From assembly GCA_027575765.1 (NCBI GenBank), contig JANBPT010000232.1:1-52219 (forward strand): 52,219 nucleotides of DNA. Direction: 5' to 3'. The position numbers and the translations under genes were made by a program. Source of the stretch: Tieghemiomyces parasiticus (Eukaryota; Kickxellomycota; Dimargaritomycetes; Dimargaritales; Dimargaritaceae). Below, one piece after another: positions 24,332 to 34,800 of this stretch (positions are counted from its first letter, which is position 1; the number at the start of each line of letters is the position of its first letter). The notes beneath the pieces were generated by a model, which did no database searches, was not told where the DNA came from, and worked only from the letters and a program-made list of their open reading frames with translations.

Positions 24332-25278
24332 AACCGTCCGTTTGGAGTCACACCAGTTTCCACTAAAGAGAATGGGTTCCGATCGGTTCCTGGGCCAATA
24401 AAGGCCCTCTAAACGTCAGCTGGACGATTAGAGACCAGTACCCCCCCCTTAAATGTCAAAAACTTACTCGGTCCGGCCCAGCTACATATCATTCAATACC
24501 CAGGCTAACGCCGCAGCCGACGGGGCGATTGACTGTCATGCAACCCTCCGGATCATCACATGGAAAACCCGACATCATCGGTGTGGAACTCACAGTACTA
24601 CTAACGAAGGGAGGGTGACGGAAAGAACTACACATGGTGCAGAGGTGAACTGCCCACGTCTACTTAGGTGAACGACATCATGTCACCTTAACGCACCAGG
24701 GCCACTCGGCCCTAATAGAATGGGCACAGTGGCTGATTGGTGGAATCTACGCATCAGATAACCGAAAAACCTTACCAATCACTTTGCCCCTCTCGTCTCT
24801 CAGTTTTGCATTGCCAAGGCAGGCTTGCTGCGGTCATGGATCGCCCCCATGGGTGGGTGACGGTGGTTGCTACAGAAGAAGAATTTGGCAGTGTGAAAAT
24901 GCGGTGGCGGCTGTCTCCTTACTAAGGTGGTAGCTCCGATCGCCCTGTTTCTGTCCCTGGTAGACGCCCAGACTGACCGACGGAATGTTCCTGAGTGCAA
25001 CCGCTAACTATTTTATTGTTCAACAACCAAAGCCATAGCTACACAACCAAAGGTACCAGCCCGTTTCCCCAGGGCGACATGCCAGGTATCCTAGGGGACG
25101 TGGAAGTGACTATTACACATTGGACTAAGGAGGGAGAGGTCCGGCCTCACCGATTGAACCGAACAGGTGAACGGTAACGGATAATAAGCCAGTATGAAAG
25201 CAGAGGAGGATCGGGTAACCAGCGATCAAGGGCCGAAACCATGACCGACCCCAATGCCATTTACCGATCAAGCTATGG
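24332..25278. other. intergenic, no gene seen
   Basis: Short open stretches only, with no recognisable domain and no convincing splice pattern. This lies downstream of the barrel-protein gene, so its 3' untranslated region would be at the right end on the minus strand. Confidence 0.35.
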
Positions 25279-25761
25279 CTACTCCGACTTGAGGTTCTTC
25301 TTGGGCTTGCGGCTCTTACCCTTTCCAGTGTTGTTGGAGCTGCCACCTCGCAAAATTCCGGAACAGTGACTACTATCAACCTCCTTCCATTTGGCTGGAA
25401 ACTGGCCAAGCTCGGAGCCGAACAGTTCTTTGAATGCGGCGGTGCTAACGTCGAGCTGAACACCGCCCTGGTCAATGGCCATCACGTACACGGACTTTCC
25501 AGAGCTATTCTGGCTGGTGACCTGGATGCACGCACCGCACATACTGGTGGACATGCTCTGTACGGCGGTGACGCGGGTCAAATCCACCTTGTCGTAGGAG
25601 TAGTCCAGCCCGCATCAAGGTGGGTTGTTCACAGCTGTCTTGAGAGCCATGTAGTCGTGGGAGCTGATAGACCCACTACCCGAAATTAGAGCCTCCACAG
25701 AAACGGCGTGCATGAGAAGGCTGCCGACGACAGCGGTGGTCAGGGCGGTGATAACCCTCAT
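25279..25761 (-). pseudogene. secreted double-psi beta-barrel (expansin/barwin-like) protein with one in-frame TGA
   Basis: The frame from ATG 25761 to TAG 25279 (161 codons) is intact except for a single TGA at codon 49 (bases 25617-25615). Codons 1-24 form a good signal peptide (MRVITALTTAVVGSLLMHAV...). After the TGA the sequence reads CGLDYSYDKVDLTRVTAVQS, then MCGACIQV, GKSVYVMAIDQ and LDVSTAAFKELFG. These are the hallmark blocks of the RlpA-like double-psi beta-barrel found in expansins, barwins and related fungal secreted proteins, which bind or loosen polysaccharides. The tail is Lys-rich. Codon use and family motifs are preserved on both sides, so the break is recent, a sequencing error, or recoded. 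TGA serves as a normal stop in three other genes here. Expression cannot be judged from sequence. Confidence 0.7.
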
Positions 25762-25952
25762 AACGAAAAGCAGACTATGGGGCGGGGGAGGAAAGTAAAC
25801 GAAAGTAATTGAGTGGTGATTGGAGCGGTAGAGCTATACCTACCGGAAGTATAGAACAATATAAAGTATATAGAGTAGGTAGGTGAGTAGGAAATGATGA
25901 TTATGATAACAGTGGGATTCGGTGTAGGTACTAAGGGGTTCGCAGGTTCCGC

Positions 25953-25959
25953 TTATATA
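25953..25959 (-). promoter_or_regulatory. TATA-box candidate of the barrel-protein gene
   Basis: The minus strand reads TATATAA, about 190 bp before the ATG at 25761. Another AT-rich stretch (about 25855-25875) lies closer to the start codon. Confidence 0.4.
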
Positions 25960-26712
25960 CAATCGATGGTCCCGGCCAGATGGTGGCTTCGCGAGACAGG
26001 GCAGCGGCGGAGGGGAAGCCGGGATGACCGGTAGTCCCTGCTGGTGATACCCTACATTACAAGCTACGGAGCGTCGATTTAAGCAGCGATACCGGACAGC
26101 AAGCCCTAAGGCTGTGACATAGTAAGGCAATAAAGAGAGGGAGGGAGAGAAATGTAGGAGGGGGAGGTGCAAGAGGGGAATATTGGATAAAGCAGGTCTC
26201 AGTGCTTTGCGAGGTTGAATTTTGCTATGGCGACGGTCCGAGTCCACTCACCTGCGAGACCCGCGTCTTTGGTCACCATCCATCTCACCACGACTAAGAG
26301 GGGGGGAGGTTGACAGAGTCCCTCCTTTCCCTAATTCCTTCAACCCAGGGCTGCTGATAAGGATAGCTGCGTCGTGAGCGTAAACCGGCCGACCAGGTCC
26401 CGGACCTAATCATGGCTGGGGGAGGGGAGCCAAGCTTGGGGCCCGGGGCCTCCTTAGTTCAAAACTAAAAAGGGATTACGTGCAGCCTAATAAAGTGGAG
26501 GCGTGGGGAGGGGAGGGAAAAAGGGAACGAATAATCATTAGATATTTCAAAGGCGGAAAAAGGGCGAAAAGATTTCCACAATCCTACTCGTTTATTTTTA
26601 TTATTCTCGATTTCAGCCGAGCGGCTATACCGTGAATTGCACCACTGACATCTCCGATATCCTTGGGTAGTAAATTAATGGTGGCCACTGGCCAATTCCG
26701 ATGTTTAAGGGG
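25960..26712. other. intergenic, no gene seen
   Basis: This lies between the barrel-protein promoter and the 3' end of the secreted F-box-like gene, both on the minus strand. It contains several purine-rich patches (26280-26310, 26490-26530). Open stretches such as minus 26247-25840 are low-complexity and have no domain. Confidence 0.35.
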
Positions 26713-28218
26713 TCACACGGCCGGCCTATCATAGGTCACATAAACCAAAGGCCTGTCAGCACTCAATATAAACGGCAAATCGTTATCCAACGGAACGTCC
26801 AGGAGGGTCAGGAGACCAGGGCCGCTCCCGGGGAGCCGCATGAGTGCCTGGCAGGCGCGGTTCCAGCCTAAGGCCACCGATTGCTGCATGAGTGACCGGA
26901 TATCTTGCCGTGGCACCTTCGGTCCAAAGACCTCTACAAGCCGCGACTGTTGCGCCTGGGCACCGGCGACTAAGGCTAGGCTGGCTAGCCGACCGCTTCG
27001 AAACGTAGCGGATTTGGCCAAAGTTGGGCCGAGCCAGGCAGCCAACTGGTTGAAAAAGACCACTAGTCGCTTGACCCGCCCTTGGACCGCCCACACCAGG
27101 ACGACCGAGTGGACTAGATCCGACAGAGTGGTCCTCGCCAGGGCCTTGAGCGTCCGTTGGCGTGCTCGCTCGGTGGCGGCTGTAGCGGACAGAGTGTTGC
27201 CGGTTCGGTGAGGAAACTGGGTGGCGTACGGATCGTGAAGGAGAACGGCGAAAGCCAAGTGTTCGCCGGGGAACTGGTCAGGGTCCACCATCATCGTTTC
27301 CATACCCTCCTGAAAGGTCGGTGTGGCCAGATAGCTCACCAGACGCAGCACCAAATCGACGTGTCCACTAGCTATTGCATAGGGAACTAGGTCCGCCTCC
27401 GATAATACGGTGGCCGCGTCCATCGCTTCTACGGTGGTCACATTAAGGGCCCGATGGATAGACCGCAGGTGCGAGCGGAACTGTAGGCATTCGGAGGCGA
27501 GATGGGTGGCTAACCCGTGGTCCCGGAGCTGGAAGCCGTTCAGGTACGCCTGGATATCGTCACTAGGGCGGTCCTCCGTTTCGATGGCAGCAGGTGGATA
27601 CGGTGTACTGAGGGCAGTCTCGGCTGATGGATAGACATAACCAAGGGGTGAGATCCGATAGTGACGCAGCTTGGCTAAGATGAAGCGCCGGTAAAACACA
27701 CTACGTACAAACGGGGCGAGAAAGGGCCAGGTAAGTGTCAAAGGGGCGGGTATCACCGTAGGGGAAACGGTCACCCTTGGGCCATCCGGGTGGTTTATAC
27801 CTAGTCGCTGGCCATGGATGGTCAGGGTCTGAGGTGCAGAGTACCACGGCGAGTGCAAACGTACGGATTGGTATCATTAGAATAGAACCGGGTTTTCCGA
27901 TCGCCCTGTTGCATACGGTCTCTGATGGGATCTGCTTGGGTAAAAGATGACACGTCAAACTGTATGACCTACCTTTTGAAGCCGCACGCGTGGGGCCAGC
28001 GCCAGGCTAGCGGCCGCCCGGGTATGTGTCAGGGAGAGCTGGGCCGAGCTGTCTCGGGGGAGGTGTCCCTCGATTAGCAGGTAAAGTTCCGTTGGTAGGG
28101 CACCAAGTCCCCTGCCGAGGTGTGGACGCGGGTGGTACGAGACGGTAGCGGGCGAGGCCCCAGTTACCACGATTAAAACGGACAAGTGAAATAGCAGGAT
28201 TAGTAAAGTCGCCAGCAT
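26713..28218 (-). CDS. predicted secreted protein with F-box-like N-terminus
   Basis: Two exons, 28218-27973 and 27828-26713, phase 0, give 453 aa. The donor is AAG/GTAGGT, the branch-like site is TTCTAATGA, and the acceptor is ACCTCAG. Residues 1-22 are a strong hydrophobic signal (MLATLLILLFHLSVLIVVTGA). Directly after it, residues ~38-75 read LGALPTELYLLIEGHLP followed by a LSLTHTRAAASL motif, which has the spacing of an F-box helix bundle. The remainder is helical, with repeated short hydrophobic helices (for example AIASGHVDLVLRLVSYLA) that recall degenerate ankyrin or similar helical repeats. F-box proteins normally work in the cytosol, so a signal peptide in front is odd. Secretion, or an F-box-like fold with another job, are both possible. 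Stop TGA. TATA-like sequence sits 40 bp upstream. Confidence 0.65.
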
Positions 28219-28257
28219 GATGGATAATAGCGCTTCATGGGATAGCAAAAGCAATGG

Positions 28258-28265
28258 TATTTATA
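28258..28265 (-). promoter_or_regulatory. TATA box of the secreted F-box-like gene
   Basis: The minus strand reads TATAAATA, a perfect TATA consensus, 40 bp before the ATG at 28218. That spacing implies a very short leader. Confidence 0.55.
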
Positions 28266-29001
28266 GTAGGAAGTAACCATGGCGATTCCTCTCGGTTACC
28301 AGCCTGCTTGGACACAGGGTCGTGGGTGTCCAGCCGCGGCCTCCCTTCCAACGCCACTGCCAACCACCAGCACCGACCTAAGTCTGATGGGAGACCTTGC
28401 TGTGTGGCCCTCTAAGCCGAATCGCCGCTAGCCCTGTCCGTAACATTGCTGGTGCTGCTCTTCCGGATAGTTATGGCCAACCGTACGCCTGACCTGGCGG
28501 CACAACTCCGTGCGACTCAAGTGACCGTCTTGAGACTTGTGGGATGGCCCTAGTAGACAAAGGTGCAACCATAATCCAAAATTTATCCGGTGAGCCCACA
28601 CAACACCTAACTTTTGGGGATGTCACCTTCACCATTATCTTCCCAACCATAACCAGCAAGACGTGTAAGGCCGCACAAGTTTATAGAGTCGATCCAAGGT
28701 CAAAAGGAGCAGCCCAAGACCCGGCTTAGGTCATTTCGACGGTCTAGTCTCCATCACATGGCTCCTATGCCTGGATTAGTCACATATAGAAGCCGCGGAG
28801 GAGTGGCAGCAAAATTTCAAGGATAAAATGAAGGCATGAGGTGGAGGTTAGAGTACAGCAACGTGATCAAATGGATAAAGTAGACGCCAGGCGGCGTGGG
28901 TAGCGAAGGATGGACTCATGCGAATGAATAGGCAGGAGGGAGGGAGGGGGGTACAGAAAAGTAAAAGGGAAGGAAGTGACAGCTACGACGGACGGCTCGG
29001 C
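28266..29001. other. intergenic with a coding-like relic near 28.47-28.73 kb
   Basis: On the plus strand an ATG near 28474 opens MANRTPDLAAQLRATQVTVL and stops at a TAG near 28552. A second frame then continues with LVDKGATIIQNLSGEP to 28729. The two could be one former reading frame broken by a frameshift, perhaps a mobile-element relic, but I recognise no family. The part 28920-28980 is purine-rich and forms the 3' flank of the LMBD1-like gene. Confidence 0.25.
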
Positions 29002-30780
29002 CTATGCTGTAAGAAGGGGGCGGCGCTCGCCGCTACTGCTGGTCGAGGCCGTACTGTAGCGGTAGCGCGCAGGGCTCGCCACTTGGGCCTCGGCGCGCAG
29101 TTCATCGTCCTCACGGTTTGCTTCAGCAGCGGTGGCGGATGGCGTATCCGCGATGGACAGTGTGCCGTGGCAGGCCTTCACCAGGAACACGGCGAAGCCC
29201 AAGATATAAAAGACCAAAAAGACTAGCTGGGCGTAGAAGAGAGCATCGCCCAGTGTGGGGAAGTTGGCGCCCAGCGAGTGGGCAAGAGTGGAGAGTGCCG
29301 TTGGGGTGCACAGGTGGTGCGGGGCGCGGACGTCGCAGGGAACGATAAGGTCGGGTTGGTCGCCGCAGTCGGGAAGGGAGACGGTAAAGGGCGTCGTCGA
29401 TGTCATGATGAATTCCACGGGGGGCAGGGTGGTGGCATTGCAGAATCGCTGGCTGCCATAGGCCAGGTACTGTGGGGCGATGTGGGTGGCTAGGTGGTGG
29501 TTAAGTGCGGGCACGGCGAGGGCCGCCGCGCTGGCAAAGTGTAGCAAGGCCTGCGGGGCGGTGCCGCCGGGGGTGAGCGGGTAGAACTGCCATAGGCCCA
29601 GCAGGCCCACGCCGCGGTAGACCAGGGCCACAAGAGTGCATAGGGTCAGCAAGCCACTCAGACCCAGCAGCCCACCGACATCGGCGGGGGAGAGGTCAGC
29701 CAGGCGCACGAGGACGACAGCCACGGGGTTGGCCAGGAGGGCCTGGTCAAAGTAGTAACCGCAGTCGGCCCCGCATACCGAGTGGCGTATCTGGGCGAGG
29801 GCATTGAGGGCCACCGACAGGACCACCGCCCAGCTCACGGCGATCAACACACAGCCCAGCAGGACCCGCACCGGCCGGCACACAGCCTCCATGCAAGCGG
29901 AGCCGCTGCAGGGGAACAGGAGACTGCGGCGAGAGGCGCGGCGGCACGCTTCGAGCTCCACCAAGAGGGCAGCCTCATGCTTGCGGAACTCCTCGAGTAA
30001 CTTGCGGTCACGGGCGCTCACGGGGACGCGGACGTTCTCATAGCGGCGGGCGAGGGTGCGCTGCATCTGGCGGTTGATCTCCAGTTCACGCTCGGTCCGG
30101 TGGATGTTGTGGCGGGCCGCCGGGGAGGGCTGCACGCGTGTCAGGTTAAGTGGGACCAGAGACAGACCCAGCGAAGTATAAAAAACGTACCCTACGGTAC
30201 CCAGGAGGACCAGAGTGCCGTAGCCAAAGAGGGCCGCACGGGTGAGGGCAGTTTCGGTGAGCAGGCGACGGAACCAGTCTGGGGCGTCCGGGTCGGCCCG
30301 CCGAGCCTGGAAAATAAACCCGGTAGCCAGTACGACCAGGGCGATTAGGGCCGTAAAAAGGGTGTACTTAACCGCCGCGGCGAGCCGGCTTCCGGCGCTG
30401 GTTTCAGCGTCGTCCTCCTCGTAGTAAAAGTAGACGAAAGGGACCAGTACGAAGAGGGCCAGGGCCATAGTGGCGAGGAGGCCCCCGTGGGCGTAGGCGA
30501 CGGTGGTTACCAGCTGGTTAACGACAGCGGGGGTGGCCCAGGCGTACTTGAGACCTGTGGTGGGGTCCGTGGTGGCTGACACAAGATACACGTCGAGGGC
30601 CGGTAATGCAGCGGTGCAGAGGGCGAGGGTCAGGACATACCAGGCGGTGGCCGTCGAGGCGGTATCGGAGTCCTCGCGGCTACGTAGCCAGCGGACCGTG
30701 GCCAGACCGACGAGCCAGAGGACGCCACATAGGCCCGCGTAGACTACCCAGCTAGCGGCCAGGGGTACCGGAGAGTCCAT
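29002..30780 (-). CDS. LMBR1-domain membrane protein, probable LMBD1 (lysosomal cobalamin exporter family)
   Basis: A single exon of 592 aa starts at ATG 30780 (MDSPVPLAAS). I count about nine hydrophobic segments. Features typical of LMBD1 proteins are present: an early FVYFYYEED loop, a cytosolic helical segment between membrane spans (RTERELEINRQM ... RKLLEEFRKHEAALL), and a C-terminal pair of spans followed by an acidic/Ser tail. In animals LMBRD1 carries cobalamin out of the lysosome with ABCD4; many fungi have homologues whose substrate is unproven, so a role in vacuolar B12 handling is inference. There are no introns, unlike most neighbours. Upstream in-frame sequence to 30882 lacks an ATG. 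Stop TAG. Confidence 0.85.
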   Translation of the reverse strand: MDSPVPLAASWVVYAGLCGVLWLVGLATVRWLRSREDSDTASTATAWYVLTLALCTAALPALDVYLVSATTDPTTGLKYAWATPAVVNQLVTTVAYAHGGLLATMALALFVLVPFVYFYYEEDDAETSAGSRLAAAVKYTLFTALIALVVLATGFIFQARRADPDAPDWFRRLLTETALTRAALFGYGTLVLLGTVGYVFYTSLGLSLVPLNLTRVQPSPAARHNIHRTERELEINRQMQRTLARRYENVRVPVSARDRKLLEEFRKHEAALLVELEACRRASRRSLLFPCSGSACMEAVCRPVRVLLGCVLIAVSWAVVLSVALNALAQIRHSVCGADCGYYFDQALLANPVAVVLVRLADLSPADVGGLLGLSGLLTLCTLVALVYRGVGLLGLWQFYPLTPGGTAPQALLHFASAAALAVPALNHHLATHIAPQYLAYGSQRFCNATTLPPVEFIMTSTTPFTVSLPDCGDQPDLIVPCDVRAPHHLCTPTALSTLAHSLGANFPTLGDALFYAQLVFLVFYILGFAVFLVKACHGTLSIADTPSATAAEANREDDELRAEAQVASPARYRYSTASTSSSGERRPLLTA

Positions 30781-31885
30781 GCTGAAAATCAGGGCAGAAG
30801 CAGAGCGGAGGGGGGTAGTTAATAGGGCCTCAAGGCACGTAGACGAATGAAGCGTGGCAGGCAACAACCGAGTGCATACCACTAAACGATGGTAAGTAGG
30901 AGGCGGGCCTTAAAATGGGTATAGTCGAGGGTGTGAAAGACGTCTCGGCTGATGCCAGGCTGGCTTAGGCGGAAGCCCGCACAGGGTAGGGGAAGTGCAG
31001 TCACAAAGTGGAAGGAGTGACGGGTAGGTTTGACCGAGGAAATCCAATAGGGCGAAGAATATTGAATGGGGGGTGGGGCCGACTGGCAAGCGTCAAGGGA
31101 CCGAGGGGACAAGGCAGTGAAAAGACCAAGGGCTTGAGGAGGTGAGTCAAAAGCGAGGAGTGCCCAGGGGCAAAGGTAAAAAAGCCTAACGCATGCGTTG
31201 GGAATCGGAAAGAGTGGATTCAGAACAGGTCAGAAATCGTTGGTGGATGCAGTAAGCAATTGAGAGGTGCATAGCAAACGTGAAGGGAATCGATAAAAGG
31301 TCAGTAAAAGTGGAATGCGAAACCGGCATGGGCAGCGGATCGGGTGTGGGTAGAGGTAAGGCGGTATGACATAAGGACGAGGTTTAGACCGAGAGCGTCC
31401 TTGAGGTAAGAGCGGTTGACCGCCTCCTCTGGCGGGGGGGGGGGAGGGGGTCCCGAAGGCTGCACGAGGCGGAAGGCACGAGGAAGAATAAAGTCCGTCC
31501 TTCCAGTCCCGCGCGTGTTGTAGTGCCCAGACTTGGGCCAAGGACTACCCCATTGGGATGTTTGCCGCGGAAGATCGACCACCGCAGTTGCTACAACGAA
31601 GCCTTGACTTACTTACCGGCAAGGCATGATGAAAGTGGCAGGTAAGGGTACAATCGACAATGGAGTATACGATGAGCCACTTCCCCCTCCCTGCCCTCTC
31701 GCCTCTAACACCTATGCTACTACTAACGAGTTGGAAATGCTGTGTGTATTGATTGGTATGGGTCTGACCGCAACTAGCGATGAAAGAAGAGCTATAGAAA
31801 ACGAAACGGTTGCCGAAAAAATAAGCCACTAGCCGGCAGAGATCATGGCGTGGTAGCTGGCCAGCCATAAGGGCCGGGTCACACG
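30781..31885. other. intergenic between LMBD1-like and HEATR1 genes; G11 tract
   Basis: This holds the promoter of the LMBD1-like gene (left) and the 3' flank of the HEATR1 gene (right), both on the minus strand. A G11 homopolymer is at 31434-31444. Open stretches on the minus strand (31230-31868) are proline/serine-rich and show no domain. Confidence 0.4.
31434..31444. repeat. G11 homopolymer
   Basis: Eleven G in a row on the plus strand, intergenic. Length may be unreliable in any assembly. Confidence 0.75.
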
Positions 31886-34800
31886 CTATTCAAAATACTT
31901 TTTGAGGGGCTCGCCCAGGTATTCCTCGATGAGCTGCACAGTCTGCTGGGCGGTCTTCTCCACCCATGGGTCTTCGTCCTCAATGACCTCATACAGGAAG
32001 GGGATGGTCTCAGGCAGGTGGATGAGCAGCTCCTCCTTAAGGGTGCGATACAACCCCTGGGTGACCAGCAGGGCGGCCACACGCACGCACGGGTTAGGGT
32101 TGCGGGTGAGCAGCAGAACCTGGTGGTTGAGGGCCTTCCACTGGGCCTCGCCGCGGTATTGTTCCGCCAGACGGTTGAGGCAAGGAGATACAACCTCCTC
32201 AATACGTTTCTGGTACACGGCCATGAGAGACGGCGGGATGATGGCCGCATTGTCGGCCTCATCAAGGTCGTCAGAGTCACTGTCGCTATCCGTGGCCATC
32301 TGGTCGGCCGTTCCGGTCTCGTCGCGGGCGCGGCAGTAGGCCAGCCGCGGGATCTGGCGGACCAGGGGGCCTAGGACCTGGTCGAACACGGCCGGGCGGC
32401 AGAACTCACCCTTGTCGAATTGAAACACCAGGGTCAGCGATCGCATGGCATGGCGCCACAGATCGACCGAACTGGCCGCCGCTGCAGCGGTGAGAACCCG
32501 CGTGTCCAGAGGGGTTGAGGGGGCAAAGGAGGCCGGGTCGACGTTCTGGACTGGGAAGCACTCCAGGACTTCGAGGGTCCGATCTAGTACGTGGGTGTAG
32601 TACGGAGACGCGATAGTGCGGAGGCGCTCGAGGAGGGCGCCCAGCAGCTTGAACAGGGTGACACGGCGCGCGGTCGGGTCGGCTGAATCCGGGGTGTCGA
32701 CAGCCCAGGCCACGACACGGACGAAAAGCGGTTTGAACATCATCTCATTAAGCTTGAGGGCAAACTGGACGAAGGCTACTACCGAGCGGTCCTCGACCAC
32801 GTCCACGGCGGCCAGCGGGCGCGTCCACTCGACGGTGAGGACGCGAGCCTGATCAGCCGACAAAGTGCGGGACGCTGGCGTGGCTGCCTGGCGGTAATCT
32901 AGCAGGCGGAGCAGGAAGTCGACACTATCGGCGTAGAGACCACGGTGAACGGCACTGGAAGCTTGCTGCAGGCAGAGGGCCACAGCGTCGACATAGGCTA
33001 CCGTCACGTGAATAGGCTGACGGACAGCGGCGGCGTGGGCAGAGTACAGGGCCGGCAAGTAGGTCGAAGGGTCGAAGGTACGGGCGGTGGCGGTGACCAG
33101 AGCCTGGACACGTTCCAGGAGGTCCCGAGTGGCAGGGTCACGGGGCCTAGTGGACGCGACCGCACCCGTCGCTTCGTCATCGCTATCGTCCTCATCCATG
33201 GCGTCGTTGTCGCCAGCAGATCCGTCGGCACGCGCCTGGGCCACGGTCCGAAGGCGACGCAGGGCCTCGGGTTGCGGCCAGAAGGCCGGGCGGAACAGGA
33301 GGGCGATGAGGCCGCCTGCCGAAGCAATAGTGAATTTTGGGAGACGCACGACCAGTTCCTCGAGGAGGCGGAGCGCCGATACCAGGGCCAGGGCGGTATC
33401 ACCAGTGGGCAGGTCCGTCAGCTCGTCGGTGAGGGCCCCGGCGCGGGCCAGAACTATGCTGAGAGTGGACTTAAGGGCGATCAAAGTACGCACTCCCAAG
33501 TGGCGGAACAGGTGGACCAGGCAGGCGCAGGACGAGGCAAACACGTGCAGGTCGGACGACCCGAGACCTCCCGAACCGGCAATGGAGCCCACCGAATGGA
33601 GGAAAGCCGCTGGGTAGTCAGCGGCCAGCAGGATGGCGAGCGCGGATACGTTGGCGATCACGACCTGCACAGAGCGGGACGCCGGAACGGCGGCGTGGGG
33701 CCCGGCCTCTTCGGCACGACCGGCTGCATTCAGTAGGCTGGGCAGCAAGGGGAGGAGGACCTTCTGACCGGCTTCGGCGGTACGGTAGGCCACGTTGCGG
33801 GCCAGGGGCTCCAGTTTTTGCAGGACCATCAATAGACCCTCGTGGCGGACGACCGGATCGGCGTGGCCAAGCAGTTCGCCAGCGATCCGGGCGAACAAAG
33901 GTAGATCCATAAAGTGCTGGAGGTCGACGAGAGCTGTGCGCAAGGCAACGTCCACGTCGGACCACAAGGAGAGAGCGCCAGGAACTTGCAGCCAGGGGAC
34001 CATGCGTGCGTGCAGCTCGAGCAGGAGACGAGTGAGACTCTGGATATCGTCCAGGAGGTCGTCATGGGCATCGGCATCGGCCTCGGCGATCCGGGCCAGT
34101 AAGTGTTCGCTGTGCGCCAGACCGTCCACTAGTTGCAGGGCAGCCAGGTGGTAGGTGGCCGTGGCCCGGGAACTAAGTGGACGCTGACCCTCAAAGAGTG
34201 CAGGGGTGGCCTTCGCCGGTGTGCGGGTCGGGGAAGGGAAGCCGCGCAGGTAGGCGAGAAGGGCGGATGCGGCGCGAAGCTGTACGTGGGCCGAAAAGGT
34301 GCCGGCGAGCTCAACGGCAAAGGCCAGGACGGTCGCATCGGGTTCTGCCGCACGCATGGCGGCGCGCTCAACAAGCAGAGTCCATAGGACGGCCACGAAG
34401 GTATCGGGACCAAGGCAGGTGGCAACAGTGCCGAAAATGGCCGACCGACGGTGGGCTGGGATGTGGCCCCAGGCGTCGACCAGGACGCGCAGCGGGGCGA
34501 CTAGGGCAGCGGGTACCGTCTTGACCAGGGTTCCAACGCTGCTGCCCGCCGCGAAATCGACCGGCGCGGCGGTGGGATCCCAGGCTACGCGAGCGGCCAG
34601 CGCGGTCAAGATACGACGCAGGGTACCGGTAATGACTTCGAAGGTGTAGGTATCGTCGGCACCGAGGGTGCTGACGCCCATGAAGGTAAAGACCGGCATG
34701 CAATGGTGGAGGACCTCCTCGGGGAAGGCAGCCGCCATGGTGCCCAGCAGCTGCAGGACAGCGCGGTGGGTTTGGGCGTTGCGGGTGGCGCGCAGGCAGG

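Noticed and set aside
25590..25635. A 45-nt intron (GTGAAC...ACAAG) that would remove the TGA in the barrel-protein gene
   Set aside because: Far shorter than other introns here (over 110 nt), non-consensus donor, and it would delete the conserved CGLDYSYDK block.
25840..26247. 135-codon minus-strand frame upstream of the barrel-protein gene
   Set aside because: Low-complexity Leu/Pro/Ser/Tyr sequence that overlaps the TATA-box region; looks like promoter DNA.
32945..33736. 263-codon frame antisense to HEATR1/UTP10
   Set aside because: Arises from high third-position GC in the sense gene; Gly/Gln/Arg-rich with no domain.
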